Origin: Candidatus Zixiibacteriota bacterium
GTDB taxonomy: Bacteria; Zixibacteria; MSB-5A5; UBA10806; 4484-95
Reading direction: 5' to 3'
Assembly: GCA_024231855.1 (NCBI GenBank)
Contig: JAAEQD010000402.1
Coordinates: forward strand, 1 to 64,000
DNA length: 64,000 nt
Every line of letters starts with the position of its first letter. Position 1 is the stretch's first letter. Below, one piece after another: positions 8,399 through 16,782 of this stretch. The position numbers and the translations under genes are program-made. The notes beneath the pieces were generated by a model. The model had not been told where the DNA came from. It did no database searches and saw only the letters and a program-made list of their open reading frames with translations.

Positions 8399-9439
8399 TC
8401 ATGTCCTCGACACGCCGCGCTTGCGTGCCAGGCCTTTGCGACCGGTGATCAGCCATGTGTCGCTATAGATTCGGCGGCTCTTAACAGCTTTGAAGCCGCT
8501 CTCTCGTAACATCAAAGCCATTTGACGCCTATTTTTCAACCAGAATGAGTTCGATCTTAGTTGCCACATTAACCTGTATAGCGGCACAGTCCAGTCGTCT
8601 GAGCTGTAGTCTTCAACCAGAACCACTAAACCACCTTTTGGCAAGCTTTCATAAGCCAGGTCCAGCGTGCTGCCGTCGCCAATCTCGGCATCACAATACA
8701 TCATGACGTCAAAGCCATCAGGAATATGTTTGTCATGGTCACCGATTAATGTATCTATTCTTCTGGTCAGTTTCTCCTTCCGGATGATCTTCCTGGCGAC
8801 GTTGATTACCGGTTCGATATCCAACACACATGCCTTCAGATGTTTATATTTGCGCACCAGTGCCATCGACATCACACCCGAGCCGCCTCCAATATCCAGC
8901 ACGGAGTGATAATTCGATAGATCAAGGTTTTGGGCGAGCGCTTTCGCGTGCGGCAGGTGAGCGTAATAGAGCATGTGCGTGAAATCATTCGCCCACTGGG
9001 AGTCCTCCTTCATCTCTTTAATGTAATCCGCGCTGTCTATCCCAAGGATCGATGCGTAGCTCTGTTCGGTAGTTAGCATCTTCTCCAGTACGGAAAATGC
9101 CTGGTACTCTCGGCAACACCATTCTGAATACCGCTTGGTCCAGAAGATAGATCGACCGCGAACATAGTACTTGTCCGCTAACGCGGTATTGCTGTACCGC
9201 TGGTCCGTCTTTTTCAGCAGTCCGATTGAAACTAACGCGGCCAGGAATACCTCTATACGCCAACCGCGGACTCCGATTTTCCTGCCGATCGCCTCGGCAG
9301 ACAGTTTCTTGCCATGTAGTTTCCTGAATACCTGAAGTCTCTCGGCGGCGACAACGCATCTCGATATCATGAAGGCCGACTGGAGGTCTATTCTTGCTAA
9401 AACTTTCTTCGGCAATTTATCCAACGTAAATTCGGTCAT
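8399..9439 (-). CDS. SAM-dependent methyltransferase with winged-helix dimerisation domain
   Basis: The start is ATG 9439 (MTEFTLDK) ten bases after AAAGGAG; the longer frame to 9502 has no ribosome site. The 346-residue product has an N-terminal winged-helix dimerisation region (about 20-90) and a C-terminal class I methyltransferase fold with the SAM loop VLDIGGGSGVMSMAL and the acidic strand-2 end in LDIEP. This is the architecture of the small-molecule O-methyltransferase family (acetylserotonin and hydroxyneurosporene O-methyltransferase-like). It lies between two copies of the tRNA-Leu promoter, so it is probably an acquired cassette. Substrate unknown. Confidence 0.75.
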   Translation of the reverse strand: MTEFTLDKLPKKVLARIDLQSAFMISRCVVAAERLQVFRKLHGKKLSAEAIGRKIGVRGWRIEVFLAALVSIGLLKKTDQRYSNTALADKYYVRGRSIFWTKRYSEWCCREYQAFSVLEKMLTTEQSYASILGIDSADYIKEMKEDSQWANDFTHMLYYAHLPHAKALAQNLDLSNYHSVLDIGGGSGVMSMALVRKYKHLKACVLDIEPVINVARKIIRKEKLTRRIDTLIGDHDKHIPDGFDVMMYCDAEIGDGSTLDLAYESLPKGGLVVLVEDYSSDDWTVPLYRLMWQLRSNSFWLKNRRQMALMLRESGFKAVKSRRIYSDTWLITGRKGLARKRGVSRT

Positions 9440-9575
9440 AAGGTCATCGCTCCTTTCATCTATGTATGATTCTGTTAGTACGAACAGCGTAAGCCGAAGC
9501 ACCTATTCCGGCTCCAGCCAGTGGATTGAAACTTCCAGGGGTTCGTCTTTTTCTGTGAAGACGATTTCCCCCAAT

Positions 9576-9604
9576 AAGATAGCCACACCATGAGGCGCAG
9601 TCAA
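9576..9604 (-). promoter_or_regulatory. Promoter for the methyltransferase gene
   Basis: On the minus strand TTGACT (9604-9599) and TATCTT (9581-9576) are separated by 17 bases. The transcript would start near 9569, leaving a leader of about 130 bases before ATG 9439. The stretch 9440-9834 otherwise holds only a palindrome, promoter copy 2 and the downstream end of the next gene. Confidence 0.55.
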
Positions 9605-9660
9605 GAGAATCAATAACGGGATCGACCTCACTTATGCAAACTTTTGTGAGTTATTTTCGT

Positions 9661-9685
9661 GGGCGGCAGATGCTCTTGCCCGCCC
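9661..9685. repeat. Palindromic GGCAG-type repeat
   Basis: GGGCGGCA and TGCCCGCCC form an imperfect inverted repeat immediately upstream of promoter copy 2. It belongs to the same family of G+C-rich GGCAGA/TCTGCC palindromes seen at 57341, 58020, 59301 and 63294. Confidence 0.5.
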
Positions 9686-9686
9686 T

Positions 9687-9730
9687 AAATGAACACACCC
9701 CTTGACTAAACTAATCCTCGAAACTATATA
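9687..9730 (+). promoter_or_regulatory. tRNA-Leu promoter, copy 2 (orphan)
   Basis: AAATGAACACACCCC is followed by TTGACT (9702-9707), 17 bases ending CTCGAAAC and TATATA (9725-9730). It matches the promoter of the intact tRNA-Leu over at least 40 bases, but no tRNA sequence follows and no rightward gene begins nearby. Confidence 0.65.
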
Positions 9731-9834
9731 AGCGTGTTCAATGTGTTAAATTCCTCATGACGGAGATGCAGTGAAATATTGAGTGTTATTGTAATCAGGT
9801 ATGTCGGTTGCAACCGATTGTCTGACCGCATGTG

Positions 9835-10404
9835 TCAACGCCGAAGCACCCAGATCAGCGCTCCACCGGTCACCACACCAAGGACGACACCCCCCATCAG
9901 AATCATACCGAGGTTGAGGATAGCATCCCACTCACCGGTAAAGGTTACGGAGGCCGTCCATGCCGCCAGAGTCCAACCCGCGATACTGACAGGCACCCAC
10001 CAGTTAGCCCTGTTGGAATGCGAACGCAAGATATATCGCTGCAACAAACCTACAAACAGGCCGCAGATAGCAATGTCGAGTTGAAGTGAATGCAGACTGT
10101 CGAACTCACTCCAGGCTACTGCAATGAGATCCTCCACTAACAATGGAGCTCCCAGTCCGATGACGGTTGCCCACATCCAGGGCCAGATCGTACCAAGCCA
10201 CTGCCTCGCAATCCGTCCTTGCGCGTAACCGACACCTGCTCCCATGCCAATCCCGATTATGAAATCGGACCCAGGCATACCGATCAGGTCGCCGGCGATC
10301 GATCCGAGGATGATGAAGACGAACCCGAGCAGGTACCCAACTAAAGTGTTCCGCACCCACCGGGCGAAGAAGTGCCAATCTGCCCGTTTATATTCAAAAC
10401 TCAT
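9835..10404 (-). CDS. Polytopic membrane protein of unknown function
   Basis: The start taken is ATG 10404 (MSFEYKRAD) with TTGGAG nine bases upstream. The 189-residue product has about five hydrophobic segments, rich in Gly, Ile and Trp, and short connecting loops (for example around GFVFIILGSIAGDLIG and WPWMWATVIGLGAPLL), so it is an integral inner membrane protein. Several Gly-rich segments resemble small integral membrane proteins, but no family motif is recognised. It lies downstream of, and probably in one transcript with, the exported protein gene ending at 10479, between promoter copies 2 and 3. Confidence 0.65.
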   Translation of the reverse strand: MSFEYKRADWHFFARWVRNTLVGYLLGFVFIILGSIAGDLIGMPGSDFIIGIGMGAGVGYAQGRIARQWLGTIWPWMWATVIGLGAPLLVEDLIAVAWSEFDSLHSLQLDIAICGLFVGLLQRYILRSHSNRANWWVPVSIAGWTLAAWTASVTFTGEWDAILNLGMILMGGVVLGVVTGGALIWVLRR

Positions 10405-10478
10405 GCCTAGGGACTCCAAAAACGATTGACGATCTGGCCTGTCTGGCCGAATTGATCAAAGGTCCGCCAACCCGTAAA

Positions 10479-10991
10479 CTAGTGGTCGTGTTCAACATCT
10501 GCCAGAGCCGTCGGCTCAACATCTTTTAAACCTTTTATTTGCTCTAGCTTTTTCTCAGTCGGATTGAATAGAGACACCAATTCATCGGTGATGTCAACTA
10601 CCTCGACATCCGCTCCGGTATAGTCCGGATTCCAGCCGATCAGATCAACACCAGTACGCTTGGCAACACCGGCTATCTTGTCCTTCACCACAAGTAAAAG
10701 ATCATCAACCGGTACTCGACAGAATCCCTGGAAATGAATCTGACGTTGGAATCTCTCCACCCAGACAGTCAGTTCATTAGCCCGTGCAGAATCTCCTGCT
10801 GCCAAGGCTTCATGGTGCTCCGCTCTTTTCTTTAGAAAAATGTTGTACTCAGATCCAAAGTAGGCAACAGCAATGGCGCGGTTATCGTACACTCCCACCC
10901 GTATCTTCTTTGGCGTATCTTGGGCTTGACCAGAGGTTAGGGAAAGCAGTATAATGCAAGCAATGCCCGCTACGAGAATTAGACGTTTCAT
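10479..10991 (-). CDS. Exported protein, OmpH/Skp-like by size and layout
   Basis: A 170-residue protein starting at ATG 10991 after AAAGGAGC. Residues 1-23 form a cleavable signal peptide (GIACIILLSLTSGQAQ). The mature part starts KKIRVGVYDNRAIAVAYF, followed by a charged helical stretch (LKKRAEHHEALAAGDSARA) and then FQGFCRVPVDDLLLVVKDKI and RTGVDLIGW. The IGVYDxRAIAVAY opening recalls OmpH/Skp-type periplasmic proteins (VDxxxV at the mature start), but the helical arm is short. A periplasmic role is likely; the specific function is unknown. It lies in the tRNA-Leu accessory zone. Confidence 0.65.
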   Translation of the reverse strand: MKRLILVAGIACIILLSLTSGQAQDTPKKIRVGVYDNRAIAVAYFGSEYNIFLKKRAEHHEALAAGDSARANELTVWVERFQRQIHFQGFCRVPVDDLLLVVKDKIAGVAKRTGVDLIGWNPDYTGADVEVVDITDELVSLFNPTEKKLEQIKGLKDVEPTALADVEHDH

Positions 10992-11391
10992 GATAAAGCT
11001 CCTTTCAGTATTTCACTTTCATTTTTTGGCGCTATCTCAATAATTCTTTCTAATGTTTTATTGTTGTTTTTTCAGTATTAGGCACTCACGGCCGTTTTTA
11101 CAGTCCAGTGTATGCCATAAGAGCATCTGGGACATTTCCAATTTCCCCTATTGATTACCAACCGCATTTATACTTCAGACAATATTATCAATATATTATA
11201 AATACATGATATAATAGACTATGTGGGTCTGTCAAGTCTTATATAAAAAAGCCCAAATGTTTTTAGTGTATTCCGGAAGTATATTTTCAATTTCAAATGG
11301 GGATGTTGCATTGCTTCCATCCTTTTTAATAAGAAAAACTGCCATGGCTTTATTCTAAACCTTGCTTGCAGTAAACATGCCTATCCGCCCC
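10992..11391. other. Gene-free stretch upstream of the tRNA-Leu
   Basis: No coding frame is supported. A leftward promoter for the 10479-10991 gene is possible: TTGACA (11235-11230 on the minus strand), 18 bases, then TATCAT (11211-11206), which would give a leader of about 210 bases. The segment around 11160-11220 is very AT-rich. Confidence 0.45.
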
Positions 11392-11435
11392 AAATGAACA
11401 CACCCCTTGACTAAACCATTTCCCGAAACTATATT
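11392..11435 (+). promoter_or_regulatory. Promoter of tRNA-Leu, copy 3
   Basis: AAATGAACACACCCC precedes TTGACT (11407-11412), a 17-base spacer and TATATT (11430-11435), a near-consensus sigma70-type promoter. Transcription would begin near 11442, ten bases before the mature tRNA. Confidence 0.75.
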
Positions 11436-11451
11436 ACCGCGTTCGAGGTTA

Positions 11452-11534
11452 GCGAAAGTGGCGGAATTGGCAGACGCGCTGGACTTAGGATCCAGTCCTG
11501 ATAAGGGGTGGGGGTTCAAATCCCCCCTTTCGCA
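11452..11534 (+). tRNA. tRNA-Leu, anticodon UAG
   Basis: The acceptor strand GCGAAAG (11452-11458) pairs with CTTTCGC (11527-11533), with A11534 as discriminator. The anticodon stem CTGGA/TCCAG encloses CTTAGGA, giving anticodon TAG. A long variable arm follows, as in class II tRNAs, then the T arm GGGGG-TTCAAAT-CCCCC (11510-11526). CCA is not encoded; the next bases are TTAAAT. Confidence 0.95.
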
Positions 11535-11637
11535 TTAAATTGCCGAAAACTCCCGAGGGATAAACCCAAGGGTATAAATAGATTGTACGTTTATAATCAG
11601 GCCAAAACCGGCCCGATCATGATGATAAGGAGGATAG

Positions 11638-12888
11638 TTGAAAGTCACAGTCAATAGCGAACCCAATTGTAAGAAAATACTCGATATTGAGGTTCCCCAT
11701 GAAGAAATCCAGGCCGAAATAGATAAGCAAATCCTCCTCTATCGCGCCAAGGCCAATATCCCCGGTTTCCGCCGTGGTAAAGCGCCCCTTGAAGTCGTTA
11801 AACGACAGTTCATTGACGGCATCAAAGGCGATGTCTTCGAAACGCTCGTGCCGAAAGCCTATGATGAGGCTATCAGCCAGGAGGATTTGCACCCGGTAGA
11901 ACAGCCCAAATTGTCCAATGTCGAATTCGATGATGATAAACCGCTGAAATTCAGGGCCGAAATCGAAGTCAGACCGGAATTCGAGCCTAAAAAATACACC
12001 GGCCTCAAAGCCGAGAGAAAAGTCCGCGCAATCGAAGATAAAGATGTCGAGGAATCACTTAGCCAGATGCAGAGGCAGAATGCCGAATTTACCCCGGTCG
12101 AGCGTAAATGCCATGATAACGATCTCGTAATTACCGATTTGATCAAGAAATACGACAAATTGAATCAGCTTAAAGACGATAAAATGGAAGATGTCGAGAT
12201 TGATCTTGGTAGTGAAAGCGTCCTAAAGGAGTTTAAAGAGGGCTTACGCGGCATGGGTATCGGCGAAATGAAGGATATCGAGATAAAATATCCGGAGGAT
12301 TACACCGACAAGCAATTCGCCGGTAATGAGGTGAAATTCACCGCCCTGGTCAAGGAAGTTAAGGAAATTAAGCTTCCCGAGCTAAATGATGATTTTGCCA
12401 AGAATTTCGCCCAGATGGAAAACCTTGATAAACTTAAAGAGCAATTCAGAGAAAATATGACCCTTCAGGCCAACCAGGAAGCCGATAACGCGCTCAAAGG
12501 CGATCTGATCAAGCAAATAGTCGATAATAATCGCTTTGATGTGCCTGAAACTATGGTGGAGAAGTATCTTCAATCTGTAACAGAAGATTTCAAGAAACGC
12601 TATCAGGATGTCGATGAAGTAAAATTGAAACAGAGTTATCGTTCCGTGGGCGAGGATACTATCCGCTGGCAGTTTATTTATCGGGAAATTGCCGATAAGG
12701 AAAGTATAAAAGTCATAGAAGAGGACCGGGCCGCGTGGGTCAAGAATTTCGCTAATATGTATAACATGGATGAAAAAACCGCGCGCGAGGCTCTGGGTAA
12801 GGCGGGTAAATTCAATGATATCGATGATACCCTGATAGAGCAGAAAGTACTTGATTTTATCAAGGAAAACTCGAAAATTAGTTCATAA
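11638..12888 (+). CDS. tig: Trigger factor
   Basis: A 416-residue ribosome-associated chaperone and peptidyl-prolyl isomerase. The ribosome-docking signature GFRRGKAP is at residues 43-50, the FKBP-type domain spans about 150-240 and the C-terminal helical chaperone arms follow. The start is TTG at 11638, seven bases after AAGGAGG; no better start exists. It leads the classic block tig-clpP-clpX, with clpP 12 bases downstream, linking nascent-chain folding to proteolysis. The length is normal for the family (about 430). Confidence 0.95.
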   Translation: MKVTVNSEPNCKKILDIEVPHEEIQAEIDKQILLYRAKANIPGFRRGKAPLEVVKRQFIDGIKGDVFETLVPKAYDEAISQEDLHPVEQPKLSNVEFDDDKPLKFRAEIEVRPEFEPKKYTGLKAERKVRAIEDKDVEESLSQMQRQNAEFTPVERKCHDNDLVITDLIKKYDKLNQLKDDKMEDVEIDLGSESVLKEFKEGLRGMGIGEMKDIEIKYPEDYTDKQFAGNEVKFTALVKEVKEIKLPELNDDFAKNFAQMENLDKLKEQFRENMTLQANQEADNALKGDLIKQIVDNNRFDVPETMVEKYLQSVTEDFKKRYQDVDEVKLKQSYRSVGEDTIRWQFIYREIADKESIKVIEEDRAAWVKNFANMYNMDEKTAREALGKAGKFNDIDDTLIEQKVLDFIKENSKISS

Positions 12889-12900
12889 TAAGGAGAGGAT

Positions 12901-13506
12901 ATGGACAAACTGAAGATGCAAACTCTGGTTCCGATGGTGGTAGAGCAAACCGGTCGGGGCGAACGCGCTTATGATATCTATTCGCGCCTTCTGAAAGATC
13001 GAATCGTTTTTGTCGGCACACCTATAGATGACAATATCGCCAATCTGGTGGTGGCCCAGCTTCTGTTTTTAGATGCTGAGGATCCCGGCAAAGATATTTT
13101 TCTGTATATAAATTCTCCCGGTGGTTCAGTCACCGCCGGCCTGGCAATTTATGATACGATGCAGTTCATCAAATCCGATGTTAACACCACTTGCGTGGGT
13201 TTGGCTGCCTCGATGGGGGCGGTTTTGTTGTGCGCCGGCACCCATGCCAAACGGGCCGCGTTGAAAAATTCCCGTATCCTGATCCATCAACCATGGGGCG
13301 GCTTTAAGGGCCAGGCTTCGGATATCGAGATTCATGCCAACGAAATTATCAATACCAAAAAGCAACTCAACGGCATTTTATCCAAACACACCGGACAGCC
13401 CTTCGACAGAATTGTCAAGGATTCAGATCGTGATTACTTTATGTCGGCCGAAGAGGCCAAGGAATATGGGCTGGTGGACGAGGTTTTTGAACGCAGGCCA
13501 AAATAG
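12901..13506 (+). CDS. clpP: ATP-dependent Clp protease proteolytic subunit
   Basis: A 201-residue serine peptidase that forms the barrel of the ClpXP protease. The catalytic triad is visible: Ser104 in GLAASMGA, His129 in ILIHQPWGG and Asp178 in SDRDYFMSA. The start ATG 12901 follows AAGGAGAGG. It lies between tig and clpX, the standard order, and is presumably cotranscribed with both. Family-standard length, no oddities. Confidence 0.97.
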   Translation: MDKLKMQTLVPMVVEQTGRGERAYDIYSRLLKDRIVFVGTPIDDNIANLVVAQLLFLDAEDPGKDIFLYINSPGGSVTAGLAIYDTMQFIKSDVNTTCVGLAASMGAVLLCAGTHAKRAALKNSRILIHQPWGGFKGQASDIEIHANEIINTKKQLNGILSKHTGQPFDRIVKDSDRDYFMSAEEAKEYGLVDEVFERRPK

Positions 13507-13531
13507 AAAGTTTAAACAGTAGTAGAAGTAA

Positions 13532-14785
13532 ATGAAAAAATTTAGCGATGGCTCTTCCAAGAAGAAGCCGTTTAAAGACAGGTGCAGTTTTTGCGGACGC
13601 ACCAACGCCTCGGGCGTACGTCTTATTTCGGCCCCGCAAGCGTCGATCTGCGGCGATTGCATAAATGTATGTAACGATCTGCTTCATAAGAAAAGCTGGT
13701 CGGGCGCGAAATTCGATGTTCCTATACCTAAAGATATAAAAGCGTTTCTGGATAACTATGTTATCGGCCAGGAAAAGGCCAAGCGAATGCTTTCGGTGGC
13801 AGTCTATAACCATTATAAGCGGATTCTCAATCCCGGTTCGGAAGATAACGAAGTCGAATTGGAGAAATCCAATATCCTGTTAGCCGGACCAACCGGCACC
13901 GGCAAGACATTGTTCGCCCAGACCCTGGCCAAGATGCTGAAAGTGCCGTTTACGATTGCCGATGCCACGGTTCTTACCGAGGCCGGGTATGTTGGTGAGG
14001 ATGTGGAAAACATCCTGGTGCGGCTTCTGCAGGCGGCTAACTATGATGTGGATTCGGCCCAACTTGGTATTGTTTATATCGATGAGATCGATAAGATAGC
14101 CCGTAAAAGCGGTAACCCATCGATAACCCGGGATGTTTCCGGCGAAGGCGTCCAGCAGGGGCTTCTGAAAATCCTCGAAGGCACTATTGCCGCGGTCCCA
14201 CCCAAAGGTGGGCGCAAACACCCCGAACAGGATTTAATCAAGATTGATACCCGGAATATACTGTTCATCTGCGGCGGCGCGTTTGATGGTTTGGAAAAAA
14301 TTATCGCCCGGCGTATGGGCCGCAAGGTTGTCGGATTTAAAGCCGAAAGCAAATCTATCGGCAGCAAAATTGGCGAGCTTCTGGACAAAATAGAGGATGA
14401 AGATCTGCTCGAATACGGCTTGATTCCGGAGATTATCGGTCGTTTACCCGTAGTTTGCGCCCTGAGCGAGCTCGATGAAGAAGCTTTGCGGAGAATCCTG
14501 ACGGAACCTAAAAACGCCCTGATAAAGCAATACTATCACAATTTCAAGCTCGAAAATATAGAACTTATATTCGAAGATGACGCTATCGATGCGGTCGCCG
14601 AACTGGCTATGAAACGCGATACCGGCGCCCGTTCGCTCAGATCTATTATGGAAACGGCCATGATGGAGGTAATGTACGAGGCCCCATCACTTGAAAACCT
14701 GAAGAAAATCGTTATCGGCAGAGATTTCATCGTTTCGGGGGCCGAGCCTGAATATGTGTTCAAGCGTAAAAGGAAACGAGCATAG
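13532..14785 (+). CDS. clpX: ATP-dependent Clp protease ATP-binding subunit ClpX
   Basis: A 417-residue AAA+ unfoldase that feeds substrates to ClpP. The N-terminal zinc-binding domain has C18, C21, C40 and C43. Walker A is GPTGTGKT (119-126), the pore loop is GYVGEDV, Walker B is IVYIDEID and sensor 2 is GARSLRS. It begins 25 bases after clpP. The ribosome site is weak (AGTAGAAGTAA), consistent with coupling to clpP. Family-standard. Confidence 0.97.
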   Translation: MKKFSDGSSKKKPFKDRCSFCGRTNASGVRLISAPQASICGDCINVCNDLLHKKSWSGAKFDVPIPKDIKAFLDNYVIGQEKAKRMLSVAVYNHYKRILNPGSEDNEVELEKSNILLAGPTGTGKTLFAQTLAKMLKVPFTIADATVLTEAGYVGEDVENILVRLLQAANYDVDSAQLGIVYIDEIDKIARKSGNPSITRDVSGEGVQQGLLKILEGTIAAVPPKGGRKHPEQDLIKIDTRNILFICGGAFDGLEKIIARRMGRKVVGFKAESKSIGSKIGELLDKIEDEDLLEYGLIPEIIGRLPVVCALSELDEEALRRILTEPKNALIKQYYHNFKLENIELIFEDDAIDAVAELAMKRDTGARSLRSIMETAMMEVMYEAPSLENLKKIVIGRDFIVSGAEPEYVFKRKRKRA

Positions 14786-14836
14786 TTGCCGCGTCATTTT
14801 TATGAATAATATATTGGCCTGAAGGGGCCACTATTT

Positions 14837-15439
14837 ATGCAGTTTAATAACGCAAATTACCTGAGTTCATTCTTCAAGTTTGGCGACATCCCCACTACCG
14901 GCTTACCCGAGATCGCCTTTGCCGGACGGTCTAATGTCGGCAAGTCGACTTTAATCAATAAGGTACTCAATCGGAAAAAACTTGTGCAGGTCTCCAAAAC
15001 TCCGGGTAAGACCAAGGCGTTGAATTACTTCGACGTGGATGAGAAATACTATTTCGTCGACTTACCGGGCTTCGGCTATGCTAAAGTGCCGCTTAAAGAG
15101 AAACAATCCTGGGGCAAATTAATCGAATCATATCTCAAGGGATCGCCAAATCTTAAGGGATTAGTTCATATTATCGATTGCCGCCGCGGAATGATGGATG
15201 CGGACTGGACATTGATGGAATTTGTTAGTTATATTTATAACGAATTAGGCAGAGATTTGAACGTGCTGTATGTCCTGTCGAAATCGGACAAGCTCAAAAG
15301 CAAGGCGCGATCGGATGCCTACAAAAAAACGATTCAGGATTTAGGCTGTGATCCCCGTCAGCTAATTTTTTTCTCGGCTCTTAGCGGCCAGGGCGTGGTG
15401 GAGATTAGGAAACTTATACTGGAGATACTTACGCAATGA
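14837..15439 (+). CDS. engB: Ribosome biogenesis GTP-binding protein YihA/YsxC
   Basis: A 200-residue TRAFAC GTPase needed for large-subunit assembly. G1 is GRSNVGKST (30-38), G3 is DLPGFGYA and G4 is SKSDKL. The N-terminus has the family pattern of a short leader before PEIAFAGRSNVGKS. The gene overlaps purA by an ATGA at 15436-15439, implying translational coupling, and follows clpX by 51 bases. Confidence 0.95.
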   Translation: MQFNNANYLSSFFKFGDIPTTGLPEIAFAGRSNVGKSTLINKVLNRKKLVQVSKTPGKTKALNYFDVDEKYYFVDLPGFGYAKVPLKEKQSWGKLIESYLKGSPNLKGLVHIIDCRRGMMDADWTLMEFVSYIYNELGRDLNVLYVLSKSDKLKSKARSDAYKKTIQDLGCDPRQLIFFSALSGQGVVEIRKLILEILTQ

Positions 15440-16719
15440 ATTACGGCAATATAACGATTCTCGGTTTGCAATGGGGGGATGAGGGTAAAGGCAAGGTAGT
15501 CGATTACTTTACCGAGGGCGTCGATATAGTGGCCCGATTCGGCGGCGGCGCTAATGCCGGCCATACGGTAGTTAATGATCGCGGCAAGTTTATTCTTCAT
15601 CTACTGCCATCGGGTATTATTAACCCGGATGTGAAATGCTTCATGGGCGGCGGCATGGTTGTCGATCCGGTTGGCCTGTTCGAGGAACTCGATGATATTG
15701 AGGCCAAGGGTATCAATTGTGATAACAGGCTTTATATCGACTACAACACGCATCTGGTTTTACCCCAGCATAAAGGCATCGAGAAATATTCCGAAGGCCT
15801 GGTTAAAGGCAAATCAATCGATACGACAATGCGCGGTATCGGCCCGACCTATGCCGATAAAGCCAATCGAATAGGGATTACCGCCGGCGATCTGGCCAAT
15901 GATGAGCGTCTGGCTGACAAGGTTAATTTGTATATTCGGAAAAAGAAAGCCAGGTTGGCCGTATTGGGGGATGAGTCTCTGCTTGATCCGAATAAGCTCA
16001 TAGGCTTTTTCACTCCTTACAAAGAACAGATAAGAAATATGTTAATTGATGTCACCAGTGAACTTAAATCAGCTATCGATCAAAACATGAAGATATTATT
16101 CGAGGGTTCGCAGGGTTCACTTCTGGATTTGGGTTTGGGTAATTACCCGTTCGTGACCTCGTCAAATACTACGATCGGAGGCCTTTTCACCGGCCTGGGT
16201 GTACCCCCCGGGGTTCAGGGCGAGGTTTTGGGTGTAGTGAAAGCATATACAACGCGCGTCGGTAACGGTCCTTTTCCATCGGAGATTTCAGGTGAAACCG
16301 GCGAAAAACTTCGCGAAAAAGGCGGTGAATATGGCGCTACTACCGGCCGCCCCCGTCGCTGCGGCTGGCTGGATACGGCTATTGTCAAGCGTACCGCCTT
16401 CATGTCGGGCGTAACGGGCCTGGTTCTTACCAAGCTTGATGTGCTGGATGGCTTGGACGAGATAGATGTCTGCGTGGGACACAGTCGCGATGGCAAGTTA
16501 TATGATTTCCCTCCCTTGTCCGGCGACTTCATGAGCGGAGTAGAACCCGTTTATGAAACTCTTCCTGGCTGGCAAAATCCAACTGCCGATATAAGCGATT
16601 ATAAGAAACTCCCTGAACCGGCGAAACGATACATTGATTTTATCGAATATCAAATAGAAAAGCCTGTGAAATATATATCAACCGGTTCCAGGCGGAGCGC
16701 GTTCGCGAAAAAATCTTGA
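15436..16719 (+). CDS. purA: Adenylosuccinate synthetase
   Basis: A 427-residue enzyme that makes adenylosuccinate from IMP, aspartate and GTP in AMP synthesis. The signature GLQWGDEGKGK lies at residues 10-20 with the catalytic Asp15, followed by GGGANAGHTV with the catalytic His. Further family motifs are GIGPTYADKANR, EGSQGSLLD, FVTSSNTT, TTRVGNGPFPSE, GATTGRPRRCGW and STGSRR. It is translationally coupled to engB. A promoter for the next gene begins inside its last codons. Confidence 0.97.
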   Translation: MNYGNITILGLQWGDEGKGKVVDYFTEGVDIVARFGGGANAGHTVVNDRGKFILHLLPSGIINPDVKCFMGGGMVVDPVGLFEELDDIEAKGINCDNRLYIDYNTHLVLPQHKGIEKYSEGLVKGKSIDTTMRGIGPTYADKANRIGITAGDLANDERLADKVNLYIRKKKARLAVLGDESLLDPNKLIGFFTPYKEQIRNMLIDVTSELKSAIDQNMKILFEGSQGSLLDLGLGNYPFVTSSNTTIGGLFTGLGVPPGVQGEVLGVVKAYTTRVGNGPFPSEISGETGEKLREKGGEYGATTGRPRRCGWLDTAIVKRTAFMSGVTGLVLTKLDVLDGLDEIDVCVGHSRDGKLYDFPPLSGDFMSGVEPVYETLPGWQNPTADISDYKKLPEPAKRYIDFIEYQIEKPVKYISTGSRRSAFAKKS

Positions 16720-16745
16720 TATCGTAATATATTTTGTTTTATAAT
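16716..16745 (+). promoter_or_regulatory. Promoter for the TolC-like gene
   Basis: TTGATA (16716-16721), an 18-base spacer and TATAAT (16740-16745). The transcript would begin near 16752, about 30 bases before ATG 16783. The -35 overlaps the purA stop codon, so the efflux-type gene can be expressed apart from the housekeeping block. Confidence 0.6.
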
Positions 16746-16782
16746 CTGCCGCATGAGTGAATTCGGAGGGGAGTCAATTTAA

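Noticed and set aside
8251-11534. Integrated phage or integrative element next to tRNA-Leu
   Set aside because: No integrase, excisionase, transposase or phage structural gene is found, and the repeats are promoter blocks rather than a tRNA 3'-end attachment duplication.
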